A stretch of 64,000 nt of DNA from NCBI GenBank assembly GCA_946628045.1, contig CAMOVZ010000001.1, positions 119,763 through 183,762 of the forward strand, written 5' to 3'. The DNA is from an uncultured Caryophanales bacterium. GTDB lineage: Bacteria > Bacillota_I > Bacilli_A > RF39 > UBA660. The translations under genes and the position numbers were made by a program. Every line of letters starts with the position of its first letter. The first letter of the stretch is position 1. This document shows positions 25,401 to 32,991 of the stretch, one piece after another. The notes beneath the pieces were generated by a model that saw only the letters and a list, made by a program, of their open reading frames with translations, ran no database searches and had not been told where the DNA came from.

Positions 25401-26627
25401 CTATCTAAAATTAATTCCAGCTTCACGAGCTTGTTCACTTGTTTTTATATCAATTTTCTTAAATTTAGTTAAACGAGTAGCAAGTCTTGCATTTTGTCCT
25501 TTTTTACCAATAGCTAATGAGAAATTATCCCCGTCAGCTATAACCATAGCCTCTAACTTCTTAGGATCAGTAATAGCTACTGTTAAATCTTTTGCAGGAG
25601 AAAGTGCATTTTCAATAAATACAGCAGGATCAGAATCATATTTAACTACATCTAATTTTTCTCCATGTAATTCGTCTATAATTCTAGCAATTCTACTACC
25701 TTTTTCTCCAATACAAGCACCAATTGGATCTACATTAGGATTTTCTGAATATACTGCTACTTTACTTCTATTTCCAGCATCTCTTGCAACAGAATAAATC
25801 ATTACAGTACCATCATTAATTTCTGGTATTTCTAACTCAAATAATCTTTTAACAAAACCAAAATGTGTTCTACTTAAAAGTATTAATAAATTTTTACCAC
25901 TATTATCTACTTTAGATACATATACTTTGATTTGACTTCCCATTTCAATTTTTTCTCCTGGGATACAATCTTTCTTAGGTAAAATACCATTAGTTCTACC
26001 TAAATCAATAAAATAATTATCAGTATCTTCTAAAGCAACAGTACCTATTAATAATTCATCTTGTTTATCACCAAATTCATCCATAATACTGTTTCTTTCT
26101 GCTTCTCTTATCTTTTGAACTACTACTTGTTTAGCAGTTGAAGCAGCAACTCTACCAAAGTCATGTGGAGTAACTTCAGTATCAATAGTATCTCCTACTT
26201 CTAATGTTTTATCAATTTTCTTTGCATCACTTAACTTAATTTCTGTTTCAGGATTAAAGAATGAAACTGTTTCTTTTTCTTCTTGTGCTTCTTCACTTTC
26301 TTCATTTTCTTCCTTTTCAGTATCAAGTTCCTCATCGTCAGCATACTTTTCAAATAAAGCATCTTCATATTCTTCTTTAGTCATTTTATCATCTGGAACA
26401 ACTGTTAAAAATGAAAATACTTTAATTTCTCCAGTATCACGATCAAATAATACCTTTACATTTGTTTTAGAATTAAAATTCTTCTTATAAGCACTAGTTA
26501 AAGCTAACTCCATTGCACTATATACAACTTCTGGATCAATATCTTTTTCTAATACTATATTATCTAATGCTTTCTTAAATTCTTTTCCGTTCATTCCTGT
26601 TGTTTTCTCTTCTGCTTTCTTTGCCAT
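25401..26627 (-). CDS. nusA: Transcription termination/antitermination factor NusA
   Basis: 408 residues from the ATG at 26627 behind AGGTGAG. Domains: N-terminal RNA-polymerase-binding domain, S1 (GTVALEDTDNYFIDLG), KH1 (DPIGACIGEKGSRIARI) and KH2 (FSLAIGKKGQNARLA). A very acidic Glu/Asp insertion (about residues 95-125) interrupts the N-terminal domain and makes the protein longer than Bacillus NusA. There are no C-terminal acidic repeats, as in other Bacillota. It overlaps the 3' end of rimP. Confidence 0.95.
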   Translation of the reverse strand: MAKKAEEKTTGMNGKEFKKALDNIVLEKDIDPEVVYSAMELALTSAYKKNFNSKTNVKVLFDRDTGEIKVFSFLTVVPDDKMTKEEYEDALFEKYADDEELDTEKEENEESEEAQEEKETVSFFNPETEIKLSDAKKIDKTLEVGDTIDTEVTPHDFGRVAASTAKQVVVQKIREAERNSIMDEFGDKQDELLIGTVALEDTDNYFIDLGRTNGILPKKDCIPGEKIEMGSQIKVYVSKVDNSGKNLLILLSRTHFGFVKRLFELEIPEINDGTVMIYSVARDAGNRSKVAVYSENPNVDPIGACIGEKGSRIARIIDELHGEKLDVVKYDSDPAVFIENALSPAKDLTVAITDPKKLEAMVIADGDNFSLAIGKKGQNARLATRLTKFKKIDIKTSEQAREAGINFR

Positions 26628-26628
26628 T

Positions 26629-26874
26629 TTACTCACCTTTCTCCTTTGAATAAATATCTAACTCATCAGTATCACCTAATAAATTAGAATCATCCATAAT
26701 CTTATTAATTATTCTTGATGCCTCAGTCACCCTATTTAAATCAATTACTTTATCACTATCAAGTACAATATTAAATATCTTTTTTCCTTCCTCTTCACTA
26801 ATAAATGCATCATCTACAAAAATATTTAATTCTTTAATTGATTCATCTACTAGAGCAATAACTTTCTCTTTCAT
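26629..26874 (-). CDS. rimP: Minimal RimP-like ribosome maturation protein
   Basis: 81 residues from the ATG at 26874 behind GGGAGGTG. The sequence KVIALVDESIKELNIFVDDA, then VLDSDKVIDLNRVTEASRII, follows the N-terminal domain of RimP (DUF150), which helps 30S maturation. The usual SH3-like C-terminal domain (about 60-70 residues, after the SSPGxxRPL motif) is missing; the protein ends LDIYSKEKGE. Position directly before nusA supports the assignment. It is either a naturally trimmed RimP or a truncated one. Confidence 0.7.
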   Translation of the reverse strand: MKEKVIALVDESIKELNIFVDDAFISEEEGKKIFNIVLDSDKVIDLNRVTEASRIINKIMDDSNLLGDTDELDIYSKEKGE

Positions 26875-26894
26875 AAGCACCTCCCAAATAATAA

Positions 26895-26956
26895 GAGTGA
26901 GAATATATTCCCACTCCTTTCTTCTTGTATTATAACACATTTTTTAATATTTTCAA
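26895..26956 (-). promoter_or_regulatory. Promoter and 5' hairpin of the rimP-nusA-ylxR-infB-rbfA operon
   Basis: TTGAAA (26951-26956), 16-base spacer, extended TG-T-TATAAT (-10 at 26929-26934). The transcript starts with a stem-loop GAGTGGGAA-TATA-TTCTCACTC at 26895-26916, just ahead of the rimP ribosome site. It may protect the 5' end or regulate the operon. Confidence 0.6.
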
Positions 26957-26958
26957 GT

Positions 26959-28143
26959 TTAATTAATAAAATCTGCTTCTTTTATTATATATTTATATAA
27001 TTCATTATCTCCCTCTACTATAAATTCACATTTAACATCATTTATTTTAGAAAAGATAATTGGTTTATTTAATTTATATTTAATATCTAATAATTCTTTA
27101 AATGTCTCTAATTTATTAATTTCTTTTTCTTCATTAGATTCATATCCATCTCTAGCAATAACTATAATACTATCATATTCTTTTAATAAATCATCAACAG
27201 CTATTTCATAATCACTCTTATTATTAGTAACTTTTAATACTAAACGTGTAGTTCTATAAATAAGAATTAATGAAATTAATGTTAAAAATGAAGTAGCTAT
27301 TGAATATACTAATGAATATGTATCCCATACATTAACTTCGACTTTAGCATTTCTAAAGGCATTAGTAGTTGTATATTTAGTTAATTCAAAATCATTATTA
27401 GTAAGAGGTATTGTTAAAGAAGCAATCTTTCTAGTCTCATTATTCTCTTCTAAATATAAAATAACTTCAGCCTGTGTTTCATTATTTGAATAATTTTTAA
27501 CTAAATCTCTATATTTAGAATAATCAACTACAACTATCTCATTAATTGAAATCTTATCAGTATTATCAGATATATTAGTTCTATCAATTAAATCATTTTC
27601 TTTTTCATATAGTAAATCTTTCCTACCCTTAGAATATGCTCTTATAATACTAGTAACACGATAATTTTTATTATGATTAATTTTTTCTTCATAATTAGCA
27701 TCATATTTAAAATTTAATTTAATAATATTAACATCTTCACCATGATAAGTAATATTCTCAGGTTCACATGTAGCATTTTTTAAACATAATTGATATGTAA
27801 AATCTCCATTTTCTTTATAACCAACTAATTTTGTTGTAGTATGATTAATAACTTTTAACCCTAAGAAACATGCTCCAACGAATAATATTAAAATAGCAAT
27901 TACTGATATAACTATTCTAGCTTCAAAACTAATATGTCTCTTTTTAGATATTTCTATTTCTATATTAGTATCATCTGTCTCTTTTTTATCTTCTTCTATT
28001 ACTTTTTCCTCTTCCAAACTAGAATCTAAATTATCAACTTTTACCTTATCTGGAGATGACACTATTTCTATATTACTTTTTACTGAATTATCAGTAATAT
28101 CATCTAAGTCAACAAATTGAAACTTATTATTTTTATCATCCAT
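26959..28143 (-). CDS. DUF5305-like bitopic membrane protein
   Basis: 394 residues: an acidic cytosolic N-terminal tail of about 80 residues, a membrane helix (ISVIAILILFVGACFLGLKV), an extracytoplasmic beta-rich domain (about 105-275) with GDFTYQLCLKN and YSKGRKDLLYEKEN, a second helix (SFLTLISLILIYRT) and a C-terminal cytosolic domain. The layout resembles DUF5305 proteins, which accompany SipW-type signal peptidases in Bacillota and archaea. The cytosolic domain (LLKEYDSIIVIA to KYIIKEADF) is clearly related to the SipW-operon protein at 50480-51118. It has its own promoter and sits between rimP and the 28224 gene. Confidence 0.6.
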   Translation of the reverse strand: MDDKNNKFQFVDLDDITDNSVKSNIEIVSSPDKVKVDNLDSSLEEEKVIEEDKKETDDTNIEIEISKKRHISFEARIVISVIAILILFVGACFLGLKVINHTTTKLVGYKENGDFTYQLCLKNATCEPENITYHGEDVNIIKLNFKYDANYEEKINHNKNYRVTSIIRAYSKGRKDLLYEKENDLIDRTNISDNTDKISINEIVVVDYSKYRDLVKNYSNNETQAEVILYLEENNETRKIASLTIPLTNNDFELTKYTTTNAFRNAKVEVNVWDTYSLVYSIATSFLTLISLILIYRTTRLVLKVTNNKSDYEIAVDDLLKEYDSIIVIARDGYESNEEKEINKLETFKELLDIKYKLNKPIIFSKINDVKCEFIVEGDNELYKYIIKEADFIN

Positions 28144-28215
28144 AAAATCACCTCTAACTATACCCCTATAGTATATTACTCTACTATAAGAATTATAACA
28201 TAATAAAATTAAAAA

Positions 28216-28237
28216 AAGAAGTATTATTTACTTCTTC
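28216..28237 (-). terminator. Rho-independent terminator
   Basis: Stem AGAAGTA / TACTTCT with T7 on the minus strand, at the end of the 28224-28670 gene. Confidence 0.75.
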
Positions 28238-28670
28238 TATTTTCATTTTCATATTTATAAAAACTATTTATCTCTAAAAGTCTTTTATTTGCTTCTTTTT
28301 GTAATATAACTAATTTTTTAGACATAACTTCTAATTCTTTTTGTTTTAAATATTTTCTATACTTATTTTTTACTTCTTGTCTAAATTTTTCTATTTGATT
28401 TAGAGCTTCTCTTAAACTATCTCCACTATCATCATCATCTATTAATAAATCTGTTAGATAACTAATTAATTTTTCATATTTCTTAGAAACTTGTTTATTT
28501 ACTAATGAAGAGGCTAACTTTGTATTAATAACTTTAATATCTCTTACACTATTTCCATTTATCTTATAAACTTTATTCTTAGAACCCATCATAAAACCAT
28601 CTAATTCTATTAATTCAGTCTTATCAATTAATTTATATTTATTTTTCTTTTTATTATCAACAGAATACAT
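28224..28670 (-). CDS. Hypothetical coiled-coil protein downstream of trmD
   Basis: 148 residues, Lys-rich, from an ATG behind AGGTGAAG. The first 50 residues are beta-like (KTELIELDGFMMG, then KVYKINGNSVRDIKVIN). The rest is a long amphipathic helix (SLREALNQIEKFRQEVKNKY, then KQKELEVMSKKLVILQKEAN) likely to form a coiled coil. An Asp cluster (IDDDDSGD) separates the two. It is co-oriented with and 8 bp from trmD and ends the operon. No family is recognised. Confidence 0.55.
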   Translation of the reverse strand: MYSVDNKKKNKYKLIDKTELIELDGFMMGSKNKVYKINGNSVRDIKVINTKLASSLVNKQVSKKYEKLISYLTDLLIDDDDSGDSLREALNQIEKFRQEVKNKYRKYLKQKELEVMSKKLVILQKEANKRLLEINSFYKYENENRRSK

Positions 28671-28678
28671 AACTTCAC

Positions 28679-29344
28679 CTACTTATCTAATAAATCTGGT
28701 CTATTTTCTTTAGTAATTCGAATTTGTTCATTCAAACGATACTCATCTATTTTTTTATGATTCCCATTTAAAAGTACTTCAGGCACTTCCATTCCTTCAT
28801 ATACTCTAGGTTTTGTATATGTTGGATAATCAAGTAAATTATTATTAAAAGAATCATTAATATGAGAATCTTTAGTAATCACTCCATCAAGTAATCTAGT
28901 AATAGAATCAACTAACACCATAGCTGGTATTTCTCCACCAGTTAATACATAATCTCCTATACTTAATTCTAAGTCACATATGCTTTTAATTCTTTCGTCA
29001 AACCCTTCATAATGACCACAAATTATAATTAAATGTTTTTCATGTGATAAGTCATAAGCCATTTCTTGTTTATAAACTTTTCCACTAGGAGTAAGTAATA
29101 TAACTTTAGAATCATTTGTTTTAATAGCTTTTACACAATCAAATATTGGCTGGCACATTAAAACCATACCACTTCCCCCACCATATGGAGTATCATCAAC
29201 CTTATTATGAGGATCAAGAGTATAATCCCTAAAATTAATTAAGTTAATTTCAACCTTTTTTTCTTCTCTAGCCCTTTTAATAATTGACTCAGTAAATACT
29301 CCTTCAAACATTTCAGGGAATATTGTTAAAATATCTATTTTCAT
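28679..29344 (-). CDS. trmD: tRNA (guanine-N1)-methyltransferase
   Basis: 221 residues with the SPOUT-fold trefoil-knot motifs of TrmD: IDILTIFPEMFEGVF, TPYGGGSGMVL, ICGHYEGFDERI and SIGDYVLTGGE. It makes m1G37 in tRNAs reading CNN codons, which prevents +1 frameshifting. It follows rimM by 8 bp, the conserved order in Bacillota, and starts at an ATG behind AGGTGG. It is a little shorter than the E. coli enzyme (255), mainly at the C terminus. Confidence 0.97.
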   Translation of the reverse strand: MKIDILTIFPEMFEGVFTESIIKRAREEKKVEINLINFRDYTLDPHNKVDDTPYGGGSGMVLMCQPIFDCVKAIKTNDSKVILLTPSGKVYKQEMAYDLSHEKHLIIICGHYEGFDERIKSICDLELSIGDYVLTGGEIPAMVLVDSITRLLDGVITKDSHINDSFNNNLLDYPTYTKPRVYEGMEVPEVLLNGNHKKIDEYRLNEQIRITKENRPDLLDK

Positions 29345-29352
29345 TCTACCAC

Positions 29353-29832
29353 CTAATTCATTCCATCAATTAATTCTACAGTAACTTCTTTTTTATCCTT
29401 ATCTATTTTCTTAATAAAACTATAAGGAATTAATACTTCTTTATCAAATAAAACTCTTAATATTTTATTAGTTTCGCTCGCTTTAAAAATCTCCTTTATT
29501 ATTCCAACTTTAGAAGTATTTGTCAATACTTTATAAGTAATTAAATCTTCATCCAATACTTCATCATTATTAAGATTTAACTCTTCTTTAGAAACATATA
29601 CATCTTTCTTTAACAAGAATAATACTTCATTTATATCTTTATAATCATTCAAAGTAACCATATCAAAATTCTTATGAACACGATAACTCTTAATAATATA
29701 TTCTTTATCATCTATTATTAATTTATTACCAACTACAAACACCTTATCTTTATAAGAAAAATCTGATAAGATTTTTAATTCTCCTTTAATACCATGAGTA
29801 GATACAATTTTACCAATTAACACTTTATCCAT
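29353..29832 (-). CDS. rimM: 16S rRNA processing protein RimM
   Basis: 159 residues from the ATG at 29832 behind GGAGAAG. The opening VLIGKIVSTHGIKGELKI is the RimM signature. The RimM N domain is followed by a PRC-barrel-like half (VLIPYSFIKKIDKDKKEVTV). It acts in 30S head assembly by binding S19. It overlaps the TrmH-family gene by a codon and precedes trmD. Confidence 0.93.
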   Translation of the reverse strand: MDKVLIGKIVSTHGIKGELKILSDFSYKDKVFVVGNKLIIDDKEYIIKSYRVHKNFDMVTLNDYKDINEVLFLLKKDVYVSKEELNLNNDEVLDEDLITYKVLTNTSKVGIIKEIFKASETNKILRVLFDKEVLIPYSFIKKIDKDKKEVTVELIDGMN

Positions 29833-29833
29833 A

Positions 29834-30562
29834 TTACTTCTCCAATTCATATAATAATATACTACAAGCTACTCCTACATTTAAACTTTCTGTATTTTTA
29901 TTCATCTTAATATATAAATTCTTATCACACATATCTTGAATTTCTTTTTTTACACCATTACCTTCATTACCCATTATTAATGCATAACTACTTGTATCAC
30001 TGATACTTCTAACATCAACTCCAACATTAACATTAGTACCATAAACTGTAATATTTTTATCTTTAATAATATTAATAGCGTCTACTAAATCCATAGTGAT
30101 TATATTAATATGACAAAACATTCCTTGAGTAGATCTTAATACTTTAGGATTATATAAATCTACTGTATTAAGTGAAAGAATAATAGTATCTACATTAAAA
30201 GCTACACTACTTCTAATAATAGTACCCAAGTTACCTGGATCTTGTATATCGTCTAATAATAGTATTTTATTACCTATAATTTCTCTACTATTAATTTTTT
30301 CACATAAACCTATAATATCACAATAAGTATCAGTAGTAGTTATTTTTTTCATAACCTCACTACTAACATAAGTAATAGGAATATCTAAGTCTACTTTCAT
30401 ACCTTCTAAAACAAATACTTCTTTTAAAATATTACTTTTATAAGTCTCTTCTACTAAATGATATCCTTCTACTAAAAACTTATTAGTGCTATCTCTATAT
30501 TTTTTACTTTGTAATTTCACCAAATCTTTTACTCTTTGATTTTCTAAACTTGTAATTACCAT
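29834..30562 (-). CDS. TrmH/SpoU family RNA 2'-O-methyltransferase
   Basis: 242 residues. The N-terminal substrate-binding part begins ITSLENQRVKDLVKLQSKKYR, as in Bacillus YsgA-type methylases. The SPOUT catalytic domain has DIQDPGNLGTIIRSS (motif 1), ALIMGNEGNGV (motif 2) and NTESLNVGVACSILLYEL (motif 3). It methylates ribose in tRNA or rRNA; the exact target cannot be read from sequence. It overlaps the start of the YgjP-like gene's 3' end by one base, indicating one operon with rimM and trmD. Confidence 0.9.
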   Translation of the reverse strand: MVITSLENQRVKDLVKLQSKKYRDSTNKFLVEGYHLVEETYKSNILKEVFVLEGMKVDLDIPITYVSSEVMKKITTTDTYCDIIGLCEKINSREIIGNKILLLDDIQDPGNLGTIIRSSVAFNVDTIILSLNTVDLYNPKVLRSTQGMFCHINIITMDLVDAINIIKDKNITVYGTNVNVGVDVRSISDTSSYALIMGNEGNGVKKEIQDMCDKNLYIKMNKNTESLNVGVACSILLYELEK

Positions 30563-31200
30563 TAAAACTCCTTCATTTCTTCTCTATATTTTTTATAATC
30601 CGGCATATTTTCTTCAACCAATTTCCAAAAACTTCTAGAATGATCAGGATGTATCAAATGACTCATTTCATGTATAATAACATAATCTAAATAAGGTATA
30701 TCTCTTTTTATCAATTCAAGATTAAGTGTAATTATATGAGTATTTATATTACATACTCCCCATCTAGTAGTCATCTTTCTAATTCTAAGTTTTGGATAAG
30801 GTATTTTTTTAGTAAACTTAGAATAATTATAATCAAGTCTTTCTAAAAATAATTTTTTAGCCTCTTTTTTATACCAATTATCTATATCAAAATCATTACC
30901 AATATATACCTTATTTTCATCAAAAGTAATTCCTTTTTTATCACAACGTATTACTACATATTGTTTTCCTAAATAAAAGAAACCATTATTATTTTTAACT
31001 TTCTTTTCTTGAAAATCTATCATCTTACAAATTCTATCATAATTTTCTCTTATTAATTTATCTATTGAATGATTACTTATAAAATAATTAGTAGTAACTG
31101 TTACTTTTAAATCTTTTTTTACTCTAATATAAGTGTTTTTTTGACTAAATTTCTTATTTATAACAATATCATAATCTTTATTATTATAAGTTAGTTGCAT
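30562..31200 (-). CDS. YgjP-like (DUF45) metallopeptidase-type protein
   Basis: 212 residues ending with the zinc motif YVIIHEMSHLIHPDHSRSFW (HExxH plus a further His) and MPDYKKYREEM. MTTRWGVCN matches the MKTRWGSC motif of the DUF45/M48-like family. The domain layout is that of YgjP, a small cytosolic predicted metalloprotease. It starts at an ATG behind GGTGGTAG and is the first gene of the run towards rimM and trmD. The biological substrate is unknown. Confidence 0.85.
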   Translation of the reverse strand: MQLTYNNKDYDIVINKKFSQKNTYIRVKKDLKVTVTTNYFISNHSIDKLIRENYDRICKMIDFQEKKVKNNNGFFYLGKQYVVIRCDKKGITFDENKVYIGNDFDIDNWYKKEAKKLFLERLDYNYSKFTKKIPYPKLRIRKMTTRWGVCNINTHIITLNLELIKRDIPYLDYVIIHEMSHLIHPDHSRSFWKLVEENMPDYKKYREEMKEF

Positions 31201-31236
31201 ACTACCACCAACATTATTTTACTATAAAAATTAAAA

Positions 31237-31258
31237 AAAGACTAGATTTCTAGCCTTT
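31237..31258 (-). terminator. Terminator after the serpin gene
   Basis: Stem AAAGGCTAG / CTAGTCTTT (one G-U pair), 4-base loop and T7 on the minus strand. Confidence 0.8.
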
Positions 31259-31260
31259 TA

Positions 31261-32913
31261 TTATTTTAATTTTGCTTCGTATACACTACCCATAAACCAT
31301 ACTTCTCCACTATCTTTATCTCTAATTATATAGATATATGGTTTATCAAATGTAATATCTACTTTTTCTATTGGTATTTCATAGAAGTAATCAAAACCTC
31401 CACCAGCAGCTCCTTCACCACCTAAAGCAGTAACTGCAGCAGCTTTAATACCATCATTAGAAAATTCAATCTTAGCTTTATGTGAAGCATCACTAATATA
31501 TTCTTTACTATCTTTACCTAACATATTAGATAAATCAGCTTTATTAATATCAAATACATCTGTAATACCTAATTTACTTAAATCATCCATTAAATCTAAT
31601 TTATATTCATAATCAAATAGTGGAATATATCCTTGTACTAAAGTAACAACACCATCTTTAAAGTTTTCTTTTTTCATTGTTTTTAAATTATTAATAATAT
31701 TATTAATATCTTCAACACTTACATCTTCAATATATTTATTTAATTCAACATTTTTAGGCATAATACCAATATATTGTAATGTTGTACCATCATATTTTTG
31801 TAAATCTTTAGCGAATGCTTTTACATTATCATCTGTATATAACATAAAGTCTGTAGAAGTATCTTCTCTACCATAATTTTCATTTAACTCTTTAATATAT
31901 CTATTTAAGTATTTATTAACATCTTTTGGATAATACTCATCATCAATAAAATACTTAGCATCACTAGAGTTTAACCATTCTTTATAAGCATTACCAACTT
32001 CTTCACGTATTTTTTCTTCACCAATTTCTTTAACTGCATCGTATCTATTAAATGCTGCTTTTACTTCTACTGATTTAGTATTTTCTTTACCATTAAATGT
32101 TAATGAATGATAATCTTGATCAGAATATATGCTACTTACATAATCACCAAATTCATAGTCTTTTCCTTTTTCTTTTTCATGTTGATAGCTAATAGAATAC
32201 TTAATACATGGAATCTTTCCACCTGAAGCACATTGAATTTGATTATTCCAGTTCATATCAATAGCTAAAGCATTAGTTAAAATAAAATCTTGATCTTTAA
32301 CTTTTTCATCTTCAAATAAATTATTAATTAAATTAAAAGTCTTATCACTTGCCCATTTATTCATAGGCTCTGCACTATTAAAATCCTCTATTTTTACTTC
32401 TGCATTATATTTGCCTGCTAATACTTTTGTATATTCTTCTCTAACTGCATCTTTAAAAGTATTTCTAATAAACATAGCATTAGCAAAACTCATATGCTCA
32501 TTATTAGGATACTTCTTAGATTTATAATCACCAATAACTGCATCAATTTGTGCCTTTGTAGTACCATCACTAGCTTCACTTAACATAGCTAAAGCATATT
32601 TAATTGATAGTGGTGAATATACTTTGTTTTCTCCATTATTTTCTAATTTTAAAAATGTTAAATCAAAATTTTCTAACGAATTACCACTCATTCTATATTC
32701 TGATTTTACATCTTTAGCATCAACACCTGTCTTAGTAGTCTTCTTTCCATTTAAGAAAGGAACTAAGAAAAATATAGACGCTATAATAAGTAGCATAAAT
32801 ACTACTGCTCCTAAAATAGAAAACATTAAAATTACACTATGCTTGTTTTCTTTTTTAGGAATTTCTTTTTTCTCTTCCTCTAAAACTTCAACTTTTTCTT
32901 CTTTTTCTTCCAT
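31261..32913 (-). CDS. Membrane-anchored serpin (serine protease inhibitor)
   Basis: 550 residues: a Glu/Lys-rich cytosolic start, one membrane helix (SVILMFSILGAVVFMLLII), then a serpin fold. Evidence includes KYALAMLSEASDGTTKAQI, NAMFIRNTF, a reactive-loop hinge NDGIKAAAVTA, and the closing strand FDKPYIYIIRDKDSGEVWFM-G. An insertion of roughly 130 residues (about 215-345) makes it longer than a usual serpin (~380-400). Counting from the hinge, P1-P1' falls in a Gly/Ala-rich stretch (GGEGAAGGG), which would suit elastase-like targets. It probably shields the cell from host or microbial proteases. It starts at an ATG behind AGGAGAG. Confidence 0.88.
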   Translation of the reverse strand: MEEKEEKVEVLEEEKKEIPKKENKHSVILMFSILGAVVFMLLIIASIFFLVPFLNGKKTTKTGVDAKDVKSEYRMSGNSLENFDLTFLKLENNGENKVYSPLSIKYALAMLSEASDGTTKAQIDAVIGDYKSKKYPNNEHMSFANAMFIRNTFKDAVREEYTKVLAGKYNAEVKIEDFNSAEPMNKWASDKTFNLINNLFEDEKVKDQDFILTNALAIDMNWNNQIQCASGGKIPCIKYSISYQHEKEKGKDYEFGDYVSSIYSDQDYHSLTFNGKENTKSVEVKAAFNRYDAVKEIGEEKIREEVGNAYKEWLNSSDAKYFIDDEYYPKDVNKYLNRYIKELNENYGREDTSTDFMLYTDDNVKAFAKDLQKYDGTTLQYIGIMPKNVELNKYIEDVSVEDINNIINNLKTMKKENFKDGVVTLVQGYIPLFDYEYKLDLMDDLSKLGITDVFDINKADLSNMLGKDSKEYISDASHKAKIEFSNDGIKAAAVTALGGEGAAGGGFDYFYEIPIEKVDITFDKPYIYIIRDKDSGEVWFMGSVYEAKLK

Positions 32914-32962
32914 CTTTTCACTCTCCTATTATTATCATTTTACAACTAAAAGGAAAAAAAGA

Positions 32963-32991
32963 AAAGAGATAAATTAAATTATTTATCTCTT
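32963..32991 (-). terminator. Terminator after pheT
   Basis: Stem AAGAGATAAAT / ATTTATCTCTT with a 6-base A/T loop and a T-rich run on the minus strand. Confidence 0.75.
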
